Counted from the stretch's first letter, positions 1 to 8,284 are shown. The stretch is DNA of 64,000 nucleotides from Leptolyngbya sp. PCC 7375 (GCF_000316115.1 NZ_JH993797.1:6173961-6237960); one strand, 5' to 3'. Notes: a model not told the origin generated them from the sequence alone. Numbers and translations are program-made.

Positions 1-327
1 GAACCAGGGCAGCTCTGACACACCATATAAGCCAAAAAATTCTGGCAGACCATCGCCAGCAAGATTGAGCTGCAAATGCATCGCAAATGCATAGCCTCCC
101 AGGGCAAAGAAAATCCCCTGGCCAAGACTCAGCAACCCGGTGTAGCCCCAAATCAGGTCAACCCCCAGGGCCACAATCGCTAATGCTAAAAACCGCCCTA
201 GCAACCCTAAACGGAAACCAGACAGTACTAACGGCGCAACAAAGATCAGGGCAAAGGCCAGACCAATAACAATACTTGCTTCGAGGGCACGTCTGCGCTT
301 TTTGCCGACGGGTTTTGTCTCCAACAT
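1..327 (-). CDS. urtC: Urea ABC transporter permease UrtC (5' part, runs off window)
   Basis: The N-terminal 109 residues of a membrane permease are readable from an ATG at 327 down to base 1 with no stop. The basic start (LETKPVGKKRRR) is followed by hydrophobic segments and the branched-chain-permease stretch ALGVDLIWGYTGLLSLGQG, typical of LivM/UrtC. It begins 2 bp after the urtB stop codon, so the two are translationally linked. Known role: second inner-membrane permease of the high-affinity urea transporter UrtABCDE. Only the start is present here; urtD and urtE are expected beyond the left edge. Confidence 0.9.
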   Translation of the reverse strand, partial: MLETKPVGKKRRRALEASIVIGLAFALIFVAPLVLSGFRLGLLGRFLALAIVALGVDLIWGYTGLLSLGQGIFFALGGYAFAMHLQLNLAGDGLPEFFGLYGVSELPWF

Positions 328-329
328 TG

Positions 330-1496
330 TTACACCTCCACCGAACGGCCTTTTTGTGGGAATAAGCCCGCTGGCTTAATCTGCAGAAAGGCAATAATCA
401 GGGCAAATACTAAGACCTTGGCCATACTCGTTGTGGCAAAGAATGTAGCCGTATCAATCAGAGGCTGTAGAGACTCGCTAGAGGGCAATATCAGTACTAA
501 AGTGCCGGAACCCACGATGTAGGTAATGATGCCAATCAACAGAGCCGCGACAATGCTACCGATGAGCTTACCAACCCCGCCAACGACCACCACCATAAAG
601 GCGTCAACAATATAGTTACTACCTAGGTTCGGACCTACAGAGCCCAGCAGTGTAACAGCGCAACCGGCAATGCCAGCCAGTCCGGACCCTAAGGCAAAGG
701 TCAGGGCATCCACTCGCTTTGTAGGAATTCCCAAACAGGCACTCATGTCACGGTTTTGGGTCACCGCTCGAATCCGCAAACCCCAGGCAGATTTATTGAG
801 GAACCAGAATGTACCTAGCAGGCAAATAATTGTCAGTGCAATGATAAAAATACGCGCGGCTGGAAATGAAAGCGTATCCGTAACACTAATACTATCCTGG
901 AGCCACTTGGGAGCCGTCACATCCACGTTACGAGCACTAAACCAAGGTTTAGACATGGTGGGATTACCATTCAGAGAACGCCCAAATGTGATGCCAATGG
1001 CGGCAGAAAGTATTAAAACAACAAAGTTAGCCAGCTTTTGACGCGGCCCTAAGTTAGCAAACTTGTTCAAAACAGCCCGTCCACCAAAAAGCAACCCACA
1101 AATAGCCAGGATGCCAAAGGTCATGGCCCAACTAACACTGCGCACAAACTGCTGCAAAATGAGGCTGACACCCCAGGTAGCCAAGAGCGTTTCCAAGGGT
1201 CGCCCATAGAGCAATCGAATGACGCTGCGTTCTAGCAAGAGCCCTACCAGGGCTGCCACGATAAAAGAGAGGGGTAAAGCTAACCAAATGTAGAAGTCTT
1301 GAGCCCCATCACCTAGGGACTTAAAGCTGTTCTGGACCACATAGGTGGTGTAAGCCCCTAGCATCATTAGCTCTCCATGGGCCAGATTAATTACACCCAT
1401 GAGACCAAACACAATGGCCAGACCCAGGGCAACAATCAGTAGCACTGCCCCAATGCTGATGCCGTTAAATATGCCGTTGATTAAACCGTCGAGCAC
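330..1496 (-). CDS. urtB: Urea ABC transporter permease UrtB
   Basis: A 388-residue polytopic membrane protein of the LivH family. The N-terminus carries GLAIVFGLMGVINLAHGELMM-type sequence, the hallmark of branched-chain/urea permeases. Further signatures are RAVTQNRDMSACLGI and the glycine-rich VVVVGGVGKLIGS near the C-terminus, close to the loop that contacts the ATPases. It is longer than LivH and matches UrtB length. It sits between urtA (96 bp upstream) and urtC (2 bp downstream) on the same strand. With UrtC it forms the transmembrane channel for urea taken up from UrtA. The assignment over LivH rests on the urtA neighbour and the adjacent urease genes. Confidence 0.93.
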   Translation of the reverse strand: MLDGLINGIFNGISIGAVLLIVALGLAIVFGLMGVINLAHGELMMLGAYTTYVVQNSFKSLGDGAQDFYIWLALPLSFIVAALVGLLLERSVIRLLYGRPLETLLATWGVSLILQQFVRSVSWAMTFGILAICGLLFGGRAVLNKFANLGPRQKLANFVVLILSAAIGITFGRSLNGNPTMSKPWFSARNVDVTAPKWLQDSISVTDTLSFPAARIFIIALTIICLLGTFWFLNKSAWGLRIRAVTQNRDMSACLGIPTKRVDALTFALGSGLAGIAGCAVTLLGSVGPNLGSNYIVDAFMVVVVGGVGKLIGSIVAALLIGIITYIVGSGTLVLILPSSESLQPLIDTATFFATTSMAKVLVFALIIAFLQIKPAGLFPQKGRSVEV

Positions 1497-1507
1497 GACA
1501 ATTACCT

Positions 1508-1553
1508 GTCAAAAAAGTAAACTCTTCTTCCCTTGAATGAAAAAAGGGAAGAG
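1508..1553 (-). terminator. Attenuator/terminator hairpin between urtA and urtB
   Basis: Read on the minus strand, a stem of about ten base pairs (CTCTTCCCTT pairing with AAGGGAA..AGAG, one small bulge) is followed by the T-rich run TTTACTTTTTT. It lies 40 bp after the urtA stop. A partial terminator directly after the binding-protein gene would give more urtA than urtB/urtC transcript, a common arrangement in ABC uptake operons. That role is inferred. Confidence 0.6.
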
Positions 1554-1592
1554 CCACAGTGACTCTCCCCTGTCAGCTAACCTACAAAAGCT

Positions 1593-2906
1593 TTAGGCTG
1601 CTTTAAACTTGCCACCCTTAGCAGGGTCAGACCAGTCGCACGCATAGCCCTTAGTATCAGGAACAAACTGATTCCAAGGAATTGGATCAACCGGACCATC
1701 AGTCTCGGAAACAATTTCAAATAGACCGTCTTCACGGATTTCACCAATGCGAACAGTCTTAGAAATGTGATGGTTGGGGTTCATGGTAACCGTACCACCT
1801 GGGGCGTCGAAGGTCTGGCCATAGGCTGCCTCACGTACTGCGGCAATATCAGTAGAACCCGCTTTCTCAACCGCTTGTTTCCATAGGTAAACCATGATGT
1901 AAGCGGCTTCCATGGGATCGTTGGTTACGCGCTCATCGCCATACTCAGCTTTAAAATCGGAAACCCACTTCTCGTTAGCAGGGCTTTCGACAGTCTGGAA
2001 GTAGTTCCAAGCCGCATAGTGGCCTGTCAGGAAGTCGGGGCCGATGGTGCGAACTTCTTCTTCTGCAATACTTACAGACATGACAGGGTAAGTATCAGGC
2101 CCCATGCCTGCACCCTTAAGCTGCTTAAAGAAGGCGACGTTACTGTCACCGTTAAGGCTGTTAAAGATCACACCGCCATCGGGTAAAGCAGCCTTAATTT
2201 TAGTGATGATGGGAGTGACCTCAGTGTTACCCAAAGGTAAATAGTCTTCACCGACAGTGTTGCCACCCTTGGCCTTGAGCTGCTCTTTAATAATGGTGTT
2301 AGCAGTACGGGGGAATACGTAGTCAGAACCCACTAGGAAGAAGTCTGTGCCCTTGTTCTCAAGCAGCCAATCTACAGCGGGCTCAATCTGTTGATTAGGT
2401 GCCGCCCCCGTGTAGAAAATGTTCTTGGAGCATTCCTGACCTTCGTACTGTACGGGGTACCACAGCATGTGGTCCTTTGCTTCAAATACGGGGAGTACCT
2501 TCTTACGGCTAGCAGAGGTCCAGCAGCCGAATACCACGGATACCTGGTCTTGGTCGATGAGCTTTTCAGCTTTCTCAGCAAAGGTATCCCAATCAGAGGC
2601 ACCGTCTTCCTTAACGGCAACAATCTGTTTGCCGAGGACACCACCAGCTGCGTTAATTTCTTTAATTGCTAGTTCTTCAGCGTCTACCACGGTGGTCTCA
2701 CTAATGGCCATCGTGCCACTTAGAGAGTGCAGAATACCGACTTTAATGGTGTCGCCATCACCAGCGGCCGCTATCGTAGTTTCGCCTTCGGCTGGTGCAG
2801 TATCTGCAGTGGGCTCAGAAGTCCCACCACAGGCCTTTAGCAAAATGCTGGTACCCACGGCAGTGGAGCCGTACACCAAAAATTTACGTCTATTAATCCT
2901 CGTCAT
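1593..2906 (-). CDS. urtA: Urea ABC transporter substrate-binding lipoprotein UrtA
   Basis: A 437-residue periplasmic binding protein. The N-terminus TRINRRKFLVYGSTAVG..LLKACGG combines a twin-arginine-like RRKF motif with a lipobox-like cysteine, so it is probably exported and lipid-anchored. The body is a type-I periplasmic fold of the amide/urea family (KVGILHSLSGTMAISE, then VFGCWTSASRKKVLPVFE). The ATG at 2906 is preceded by AAAGGA. It is first in a urtA-urtB-urtC transcript and lies under an NtcA-type promoter. Role: high-affinity capture of urea, delivered to UrtBC. Amide-binding relatives exist, but urtB/urtC and ureEFG alongside make urea the likely ligand. Confidence 0.95.
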   Translation of the reverse strand: MTRINRRKFLVYGSTAVGTSILLKACGGTSEPTADTAPAEGETTIAAAGDGDTIKVGILHSLSGTMAISETTVVDAEELAIKEINAAGGVLGKQIVAVKEDGASDWDTFAEKAEKLIDQDQVSVVFGCWTSASRKKVLPVFEAKDHMLWYPVQYEGQECSKNIFYTGAAPNQQIEPAVDWLLENKGTDFFLVGSDYVFPRTANTIIKEQLKAKGGNTVGEDYLPLGNTEVTPIITKIKAALPDGGVIFNSLNGDSNVAFFKQLKGAGMGPDTYPVMSVSIAEEEVRTIGPDFLTGHYAAWNYFQTVESPANEKWVSDFKAEYGDERVTNDPMEAAYIMVYLWKQAVEKAGSTDIAAVREAAYGQTFDAPGGTVTMNPNHHISKTVRIGEIREDGLFEIVSETDGPVDPIPWNQFVPDTKGYACDWSDPAKGGKFKAA

Positions 2907-3009
2907 TGGGCGTTCCTTTCTAAAGACTCACACACCTATGGCATCAAGAACCGGCCACTGCCACAAATCAAGTGTTGCAGTTACCGTAGATACACTTATT
3001 CGCTTCGTG

Positions 3010-3051
3010 ATGGTAAGTCCTGGGGAAAACGACGATTGTAGCCTTTGATAC
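3010..3051 (-). promoter_or_regulatory. NtcA-activated class II promoter of urtA
   Basis: On the minus strand the NtcA box GTA-TCAAAGGC-TAC occupies 3038-3051. It is followed after exactly 22 bases by TACCAT (3010-3015), fitting the cyanobacterial consensus GTA-N8-TAC-N22-TA-N3-T without mismatch. Transcription should start near 3003, giving a leader of roughly 95 nt before urtA. NtcA activates such promoters under nitrogen limitation. A weaker GT-N10-AC match nearer the gene (2980-2993) has no spaced -10 element. Confidence 0.85.
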
Positions 3052-3186
3052 TTTTTAAGTTTCTGCAGATTTATTTGTTTTTGTTTGCGTTGGATCCCCG
3101 GTATTAAATGAAGCGATTATGGCTCCAATAAAGACTTGAATGTCATGTCTCAATAACCTTATCTTTTGCAAAATGAATTATTTAAC

Positions 3187-3222
3187 TTTCTAAACTCTTG
3201 TTTAGAAACAAGAGTTTAGAAA
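3187..3222 (-). terminator. Perfect hairpin after ureG
   Basis: Two perfect 17-bp arms (tttctaaactcttgttt and its complement) are separated by 2 bases, 33 bp past the ureG stop. It probably ends the ureE-ureF-ureG transcript. A run of uridines after the stem is weak on the minus strand, so termination may be partial. Part of the right arm is repeated once more directly after it. Confidence 0.6.
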
Positions 3223-3255
3223 CAAGAGAAGTTTTGGCAAGAACATTACGCATCC

Positions 3256-3882
3256 CTATGTAGGATTTTTAACTGGCAACCGCCCGTGAAACTGAATAAA
3301 TTGCTGAATGGTTTCTAGCCCCTGGCTTATTTTAAGGTTTGTAAAGACAAAGGGTTTATCGCCACGCATGGTTTTAGCGTCGTGATCCATCACCGATAAA
3401 TCAGCGCCGACCATGGGAGCCAGGTCAATTTTGTTAATCACCAGCAGGTCAGATTTAGTAATCCCTGGACCGCCTTTGCGGGGGATTTTGTCGCCAGCGG
3501 ACACATCAATGACATAGAGTGTCAGATCTACCAGCTCTGGGCTAAAGGTAGCTGCTAAATTATCGCCACCGCTCTCTACAAAGATTAGGTCTAGGTCATC
3601 AAACCGGGTCTCTAGCTCCTCAATTGCTACCAGGTTAAGGGAAGCATCCTCGCGGATGGCGGTATGGGGACATCCACCGGTTTCTACGCCAACAATGCGG
3701 TTATGGTCCAGTAGGGCCTGACTGCGCACTAAAAATTGGGCGTCTTCTTGGGTATAGATATCGTTGGTAACCACGGCAATGGAATAGTCATTGCGCATGG
3801 ATTTGCACAGGGCATCGACGAGGGCAGTTTTACCAGAACCGACGGGGCCGGCAACACCGACACGGTAGGGGGAGGAAGTCAT
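3256..3882 (-). CDS. ureG: Urease accessory GTPase UreG
   Basis: A 208-residue SIMIBI GTPase. The P-loop GPVGSGKTALVDALC lies at about residues 12-26, followed by TNDIYTQEDAQFL, the metal-binding region GVETGGCPHTAIREDAS, FVESGGDNLAATFSPEL and the NKIDLAP base-recognition motif. UreG couples GTP hydrolysis to nickel delivery into urease with UreE, UreF and UreD. The start is the ATG at 3882, which gives the family's normal length. The longer frame to 3963 reads through an inserted 58-bp palindrome and adds 27 residues not typical of UreG. It is last in ureE-ureF-ureG. Confidence 0.95.
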   Translation of the reverse strand: MTSSPYRVGVAGPVGSGKTALVDALCKSMRNDYSIAVVTNDIYTQEDAQFLVRSQALLDHNRIVGVETGGCPHTAIREDASLNLVAIEELETRFDDLDLIFVESGGDNLAATFSPELVDLTLYVIDVSAGDKIPRKGGPGITKSDLLVINKIDLAPMVGADLSVMDHDAKTMRGDKPFVFTNLKISQGLETIQQFIQFHGRLPVKNPT

Positions 3883-3890
3883 GGGAGCAT

Positions 3891-3948
3891 TCCGGAATCC
3901 GTTTTGTAGAGGCGTTCCATGGAACGCCTCTACAAAACGGATTCCGGA
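3891..3948. repeat. Perfect 58-bp palindrome between ureF and ureG
   Basis: The arms 3891-3919 and 3920-3948 are exact reverse complements with no loop, centred on CCATGG. The inner core reads GTAGAGGCGTTCC then its complement. It ends 9 bp before the ureG start. Similar GTAGAG..CTCTAC palindromes are dispersed in other cyanobacterial genomes, as I recall, so this looks like a mobile palindromic repeat. In RNA it would form a very stable hairpin just ahead of ureG. Confidence 0.85.
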
Positions 3949-4026
3949 TAGGTAATAGAACAAATCCCAGGATAAAACCCCTATTTAATGAGCCTAGAAT
4001 TTACCTTCAAAATTTTAGATTTTACG

Positions 4027-4707
4027 TTAGCTACGGAAGAGTCGGGTGTATAGCGTTTCGTGTTGCATGCTTGCGATCGCACCGCCCCACCCACTCACAT
4101 ACAGCTGATCATCTTGCAGTGCCACCATGGTGACTGCTGCCGTCCTCAGTTCAGGAATCAGCTGTAGCAGACAGCGTTGGCCGTCGGTTTGGCCCAGGGG
4201 CACCAGCTTAACGGCTGCCCCGATCAGGTTAGCAGCCCAGCTTTGCAGATAGCCGAGGGCCATGGTGTGGGTATCGATCTGCCAGTGGGCGGCGATGATG
4301 CCAAAGGCAACGGCAAAATTGCAGGGAGTGCCACAGGCGTTAAATGTGACCTGAAGCTCTGGGTGAAGTATGCAAACCAGACGCACCAGGGCGCGACCCA
4401 TGTGCCAGCTTTGCTGTCGTAGTTCAGCGGTGTCGCGGCTGGCGGTGAGCCATTGATTCCAGTAGGCAAGCTGATCAGGGCTGTTAAGGTTCTGGTGGAT
4501 GCGGGTTGCGATCGCAACATCTAAACGCACCGCCCCATAGCGTAGCTCCTGCAGCAGCCAGCTGTGTAACGCCTCACCATCGGCAAGATGCCCCTGCATA
4601 ACTAACGTTTCTAAGCCTTCTGAGTAGCTGAAGGCACCGACCGGTAAAGCTGGACTGCTCAACTGCAGCAGCTTTAGCAGCGCTTGCTCATCAATGGTGA
4701 TGGCCAT
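4027..4707 (-). CDS. ureF: Urease accessory protein UreF
   Basis: A 226-residue all-helical accessory protein. The UreF signature LQLSSPALPVGAFSYSEGLE lies at about residues 15-34, and the C-terminal half shows the family pattern around LGYLQSWAANLIGAAVKLVPLGQ. UreF links UreD-bound apo-urease to UreG and gates GTP hydrolysis during nickel insertion. Its ATG at 4707 lies inside the end of ureE (17-bp overlap), so translation is probably coupled. ureG follows after 144 bp, part of which is the palindromic repeat at 3891-3948. Confidence 0.93.
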   Translation of the reverse strand: MAITIDEQALLKLLQLSSPALPVGAFSYSEGLETLVMQGHLADGEALHSWLLQELRYGAVRLDVAIATRIHQNLNSPDQLAYWNQWLTASRDTAELRQQSWHMGRALVRLVCILHPELQVTFNACGTPCNFAVAFGIIAAHWQIDTHTMALGYLQSWAANLIGAAVKLVPLGQTDGQRCLLQLIPELRTAAVTMVALQDDQLYVSGWGGAIASMQHETLYTRLFRS

Positions 4708-5260
4708 AGGCCCCCGACTCTGGTTGAAAGGGAACAGTTTCTTCCGTGACCGTTACACCCAGCTGATGCAACATCGCTGCCAAAACCGGATCTGGCGCTA
4801 AGCGTAAGTAATCAGCCCCCACTTCCAGGGCTACATGACGATTACCCAAATGATACGCCGCCTGCAAAAGTCGCAAGGACGCCTGAGCGTTAGTCGATGG
4901 GGGCTGAGCGTTAGTCGATGGGGGCTGAGCGTTAGTCGATGGGGGCTGAGCGTTAGTCGAAGCCCTCACGGTCAGTACTGGCTCAGGCTTTGCCACAATT
5001 TTTAATACCTGACTATGGTTGCGGCCTCCCAGGCAATCACCGTGTCGTAGCGTCGTTCCACGAGGTAGTTCTAGATAGATTTCATCCGCCTGGGTAGTCT
5101 CTGGCTGGGTTGTACTAAAGTCTATAGTCTCCCCTTTAGTGTCCGTAATACCACCGGAGAGACTGTAGCGATATCGTGAGCGGGTACGCTCGTCCGCCGT
5201 TAGTGCTAGTGCCAATGTTGGCTCCAGTGCTGAAGATACTTTTTGAGTAAAAACGTACAC
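4691..5260 (-). CDS. ureE: Urease nickel metallochaperone UreE with internal repeat expansion
   Basis: A 189-residue protein against about 150 for typical cyanobacterial UreE. The N-terminal domain carries LALTADERTRSRYRYSLSGG. The C-terminal metal-binding domain carries LELPRGTTLRHGDCLGG, LQAAYHLGNRHVALEVG and DYLRLAPDPVLAAMLHQLG, and the protein ends in PESGAYGHHH. A start is read at GTG 5258-5260; an in-frame stop lies shortly upstream and no nearby ATG fits. The extra length comes from a 21-bp tandem repeat encoding STNAQPP units, placed in the linker before the LLQAAYH helix. UreE binds Ni(II) and hands it to UreG. It is the first gene of ureEFG. Confidence 0.92.
   Translation of the reverse strand: MYVFTQKVSSALEPTLALALTADERTRSRYRYSLSGGITDTKGETIDFSTTQPETTQADEIYLELPRGTTLRHGDCLGGRNHSQVLKIVAKPEPVLTVRASTNAQPPSTNAQPPSTNAQPPSTNAQASLRLLQAAYHLGNRHVALEVGADYLRLAPDPVLAAMLHQLGVTVTEETVPFQPESGAYGHHH
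4884..4960 (-). repeat. 21-bp in-frame tandem repeat inside ureE
   Basis: Three full copies of a 21-bp unit (4884-4904, 4905-4925, 4926-4946) and a 14-bp partial copy are identical base for base. They encode STNAQPP repeated in the linker of UreE. The perfect identity argues for recent slippage expansion. Because the unit is a multiple of three, copy-number change keeps the frame. Confidence 0.95.
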
Positions 5261-5522
5261 CGAGATTCTATCTACGCATTGCTTTTACAGCATGCCACAT
5301 GCTCACCCTATCCCCTAATCAAAACACGCGCGCTTATCTATGCCGCCCGCCAAACTGTCACAAATTCATGCGGATTTTCCAAATTAGGAAATGAGGTAAA
5401 CACCAACAGCGGCATCCGTATTTTCTACTAGTTTAATTCAGCATTTGATACGAATCTCACAGACGCCACTAGCACAGTCAACGAAGTTCAGATTTTCATC
5501 CGCCAATTACTTCTCGTTAGTT

Positions 5523-6146
5523 ATGGCTTCTCAGACTCAACTCGTTCCCTCAATGGCTCCTTCTCCAGTTGCAGTAATCGATGATTCTAATGACTCTTTT
5601 AACATGCGGGCAGCTCTACTAGTAGCTGCCATTGAAAATTCCACGTTTGGCCTTGTGATTGTTTCTCAAAATGGAACTATCCTTCTCAAAAACAAACGTG
5701 CTCAAACACTACTTAAGAAGATGTCGTGCCCATCATCCAGCAATATTCCTGATATTCTCTGGCAGTCATGCCAAAGTCTCATGGAAAACCACAATGAAGT
5801 CTCAGATCTCTTTCCCACAGATTACACCATTGTTTTAGAAGATGAGCTTGTCACTGAGCACGGCAGTATCCATTTGCGAGCCCAATGGTTTGATTGGGAG
5901 AATACTGGCTATCAGCCTAGTAATTGTTTCCTAATTACATTAGAAGACCGCCAACATTCTCTCACTGTAATTGCTAATCAAGAAGCCCTGCGTTATGGTC
6001 TAACCACCCGTGAAACCGATGTATGGTGTCTAAAACGCATGGGTAACAGTTATAAAGAGATTGCCAATGCACTGTTCATTTCTGAAAACACCGTCAAGAA
6101 ACACCTAAAGAATATTTATTCAAAGAAAGAACAGTCTACTTGGTAG
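5523..6146 (+). CDS. LuxR-type transcriptional regulator with PAS-like sensor domain
   Basis: About 207 residues from the ATG at 5523; a longer frame starts only with TTG at 5445. The N-terminal half resembles a PAS fold (AAIENSTFGLVIVSQNGTILLKNKRAQTLL), and the C-terminus is a LuxR/NarL helix-turn-helix (YGLTTRETDVWCLKRMG..YKEIANALFISENTVKKHLKNIYSK). No receiver domain with a phosphoryl-accepting aspartate is visible, so it is not a classical response regulator. This PAS-LuxR layout is common in cyanobacteria, but its signal and targets are not evident. It is divergent from ureE and convergent with the CAP/RTX gene. Confidence 0.8.
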   Translation: MASQTQLVPSMAPSPVAVIDDSNDSFNMRAALLVAAIENSTFGLVIVSQNGTILLKNKRAQTLLKKMSCPSSSNIPDILWQSCQSLMENHNEVSDLFPTDYTIVLEDELVTEHGSIHLRAQWFDWENTGYQPSNCFLITLEDRQHSLTVIANQEALRYGLTTRETDVWCLKRMGNSYKEIANALFISENTVKKHLKNIYSKKEQSTW

Positions 6147-6178
6147 ACGTAGTCAACCTAGTAGATTTAAACAGAAAG

Positions 6179-6219
6179 AAAACAGCATGTACCCATGATA
6201 GGTCCCATGCTGTTTTTTC
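6179..6219 (+). terminator. Intrinsic terminator of the LuxR-type gene
   Basis: The arms aaaacagcatg (6179-6189) and catgctgtttt (6206-6216) form a perfect 11-bp stem with a 16-nt loop. The right arm runs into TTTTTT. It lies about 30 bp after the stop at 6146. Confidence 0.8.
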
Positions 6220-6277
6220 TTGCTTCACCTCAAAGGCACTCAACACCCTGTTTCGTCAGCTGTTTCAAGTGATTTTA

Positions 6278-6309
6278 GAAAGCCTGATGTCAAACGGTAT
6301 CAGGCTTTC
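6278..6309. terminator. Hairpin between convergent genes
   Basis: The arms gaaagcctgat (6278-6288) and atcaggctttc (6299-6309) are perfect, with a 10-nt loop. It lies 9 bp beyond the stop of the minus-strand CAP/RTX gene, whose transcript it most likely ends. Confidence 0.65.
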
Positions 6310-6318
6310 GCCAGTAGC

Positions 6319-7458
6319 TTAAACGTACTGGAAGCTAGAACTCGATAGATTCAGGTTGCCTGCGCCTTGAATGACAGCAATCAGCTCATCCTTTTGGCCA
6401 GCCCCATTATCAATAAATAGAGCTTGACCACTGGCCACACCCTTTGGAGAAGATCCTAAACGATAGTCATGATCGTTGCTCAGCTGAATGATATCGCCTT
6501 GACCAGCCTTGAAATCCTTGATTAGGGCGTAGTTGTTTAGCCCACTGGTTTTGGCTTTGCCATCATCGTAGAAAGCGCCAGCTTTGTTACCTACAACAAA
6601 GATATCGCGACCGTTACCACCCGTCATAATGTCTTTCTCGGTTGCACGCTTTCTAAAGGAGGTCCCTTGTAAACGGTCATTACCGTCACCGCCGACTAGA
6701 ACATCCGACTGTGTTCCGCCTAGCAGCCGATCATTGCCAGCACCACCATAGAGCTTGTCATTTAAAGAGCCACCATGGAGCGTGTCATCGCCATCTCCAC
6801 CTTTCAGGATATCTTTTCCGGCATTACCGTAAATCGTATCATTGCCCCCTTTTCCGTCGATGACGTCATTGCCGCTCTTGCCAAAAATTCGTTGGCTTTT
6901 GGAGCTACCAAACAATTTGTCAGCCTTGTTAGTTCCTCTAATAACAGAGTTGTTATTTGAGTTGGAAGGCGGTTTGGGGTTGGTGGGATTTGAGGGTGGC
7001 TTGGGTGTAGTGGGGTTTGAAGGTGGATTAGGTGAAGATGTTTCAATTGTTCCCTTACCAAATACCTGGGTCCAATAACTGTTGTAGTTAACACTACCCG
7101 TATCATTTTCTAAGAAATAATACCCGATGCCAATTTCGTTATAGTTAGAATTTAGCAGGTTGGCGCGGTGGCCAGGGCTGTTAATCCATCCATCAACTAC
7201 AGCTTGAGCAGAACGATATCCCGCTGCAATATTCTCTCCAACAAATCCAGATTCATAGCCTGCATTTTTAGCCCGAGCTGCAGGGCTTGAGCCATTTGCA
7301 CCCTGATGGCTAAAAAAGTCTTTTTTGGCCATGTCCTCACTATGCTGATCCGCAGCTTTGTTCAAGCTTTGATCGAAAACAAGAGGCTTTAAACCATTTT
7401 GCGCACGAAACTCATTGGTAAGTTCAAGAACTTCCCGTTCAAATGCGTTGATTTGCAT
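6319..7458 (-). CDS. Secreted CAP-domain protein with RTX calcium-binding repeats
   Basis: 379 residues. Residues about 1-135 form a CAP/SCP domain: LTNEFRAQNGLKPL, ADQHSEDMAKKDFFSHQG, VGENIAAGY and the signature WINSPGHRANLLNSNYNEIG. A proline/asparagine-rich linker (SNPTTPKPPSNPTN) follows. Then come RTX nonapeptides of GGxGxDxx type at about 190-280 (GGNDTIYGNAGKDILKGGDGDDTL) and a C-terminal beta-rich tail ending in FQYV. There is no Sec signal peptide, which fits type I secretion through RTX repeats. Bacterial CAP proteins are extracellular with poorly defined activity, so function here is unassigned. The gene stands alone on the minus strand. Confidence 0.85.
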   Translation of the reverse strand: MQINAFEREVLELTNEFRAQNGLKPLVFDQSLNKAADQHSEDMAKKDFFSHQGANGSSPAARAKNAGYESGFVGENIAAGYRSAQAVVDGWINSPGHRANLLNSNYNEIGIGYYFLENDTGSVNYNSYWTQVFGKGTIETSSPNPPSNPTTPKPPSNPTNPKPPSNSNNNSVIRGTNKADKLFGSSKSQRIFGKSGNDVIDGKGGNDTIYGNAGKDILKGGDGDDTLHGGSLNDKLYGGAGNDRLLGGTQSDVLVGGDGNDRLQGTSFRKRATEKDIMTGGNGRDIFVVGNKAGAFYDDGKAKTSGLNNYALIKDFKAGQGDIIQLSNDHDYRLGSSPKGVASGQALFIDNGAGQKDELIAVIQGAGNLNLSSSSFQYV

Positions 7459-8284
7459 GTTCTTTGCTTTTTTAAAGGATTAGGTTGAAAAGTGGTACCT
7501 GTACCCCGTTGAGAATTCACTACTTCCCCTAGCCCTTAAATCTCAGTTAGTATAACTAACTCGATTTAACTTAACTGCCGCAGATGCGGCACCGTTGTTC
7601 ATAGCAAAACCGTCAGGGGGGCTCTAGCGTTGAACACACTGAGTAGAATGAGTCACCTATGCGATCGCAACAATTGCAACCTTGCCACTGCCTCAGGTCA
7701 TCACAATATGAAATATCCAACTCTGGAGGCAATTGGGAACTTTTGTATGGCCCTAATACCTATCAATCTATAAAGGCATTAGGTTGAGAGTAAACTAGTC
7801 AGCTAGGATCTCCCCTTTGTTGTTGTGGCGATCTGCACCTGTGATTCATCATAGAAACTGATTCTCATAAATGTCAACAGTTCAAGACTATTTGACAGTG
7901 ATTTAAATCTTTTCAGGCTTAAAAAGCCTTGTGAATAAAAGGTTTTTGCTATTTATAAGTATAGCTGATGAGAGTTTTTAGTAAGCTGCAAATGTCCCAT
8001 GACATTGAGACGCATACTTTAAAAAAAACCTTTTGACCCACGTGCCAGTTTGAGAAGTCATACAAACACCTCCGGATTGTTAATCCTATTGTCAGACTGA
8101 CCTTGAATCCATCATTTAAGCATTAACCCAAAGCAGAAACAAACACCTTCAATAGCCATGGAGAGCGCTCTTCAAGCATATTGTCCCCATAAAATGTCAT
8201 GGGCTTCCCAGAGCCAGACTAAAGCAGCATAACCAAACACCGCTTAATATAAGAAGATAGCCATTGTATAGCTAGCTCACGCCT
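7459..8284. other. 826-bp non-coding interval
   Basis: No convincing gene is seen on either strand. It holds one HIP1 octamer near 7661 and a short GC-rich hairpin (TGCCGCAGATGCGGCA, near 7574). It presumably contains the divergent promoters of the CAP/RTX and S4-domain genes. No clear sigma-factor element could be singled out. Confidence 0.5.

Noticed and set aside
2980..2993. GT-N10-AC match as a second NtcA site
   Set aside because: No TA-N3-T element at the required distance; the perfect box at 3038-3051 explains regulation better.
2467..3048. 193-codon plus-strand open frame opposite urtA
   Set aside because: It is antisense to a clearly conserved gene, has no recognisable domain and overlaps the NtcA promoter.
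4884..4960. Tandem repeats as a CRISPR array
   Set aside because: Direct 21-bp units abut with no spacers and are in frame inside ureE.
5243..5431. 62-codon plus-strand frame upstream of the LuxR-type gene
   Set aside because: Overlaps the ureE start, no ribosome-binding site, no family resemblance.
6140..6322. 60-codon frame after the LuxR-type gene
   Set aside because: It spans two hairpin terminators and has no protein-like conservation.
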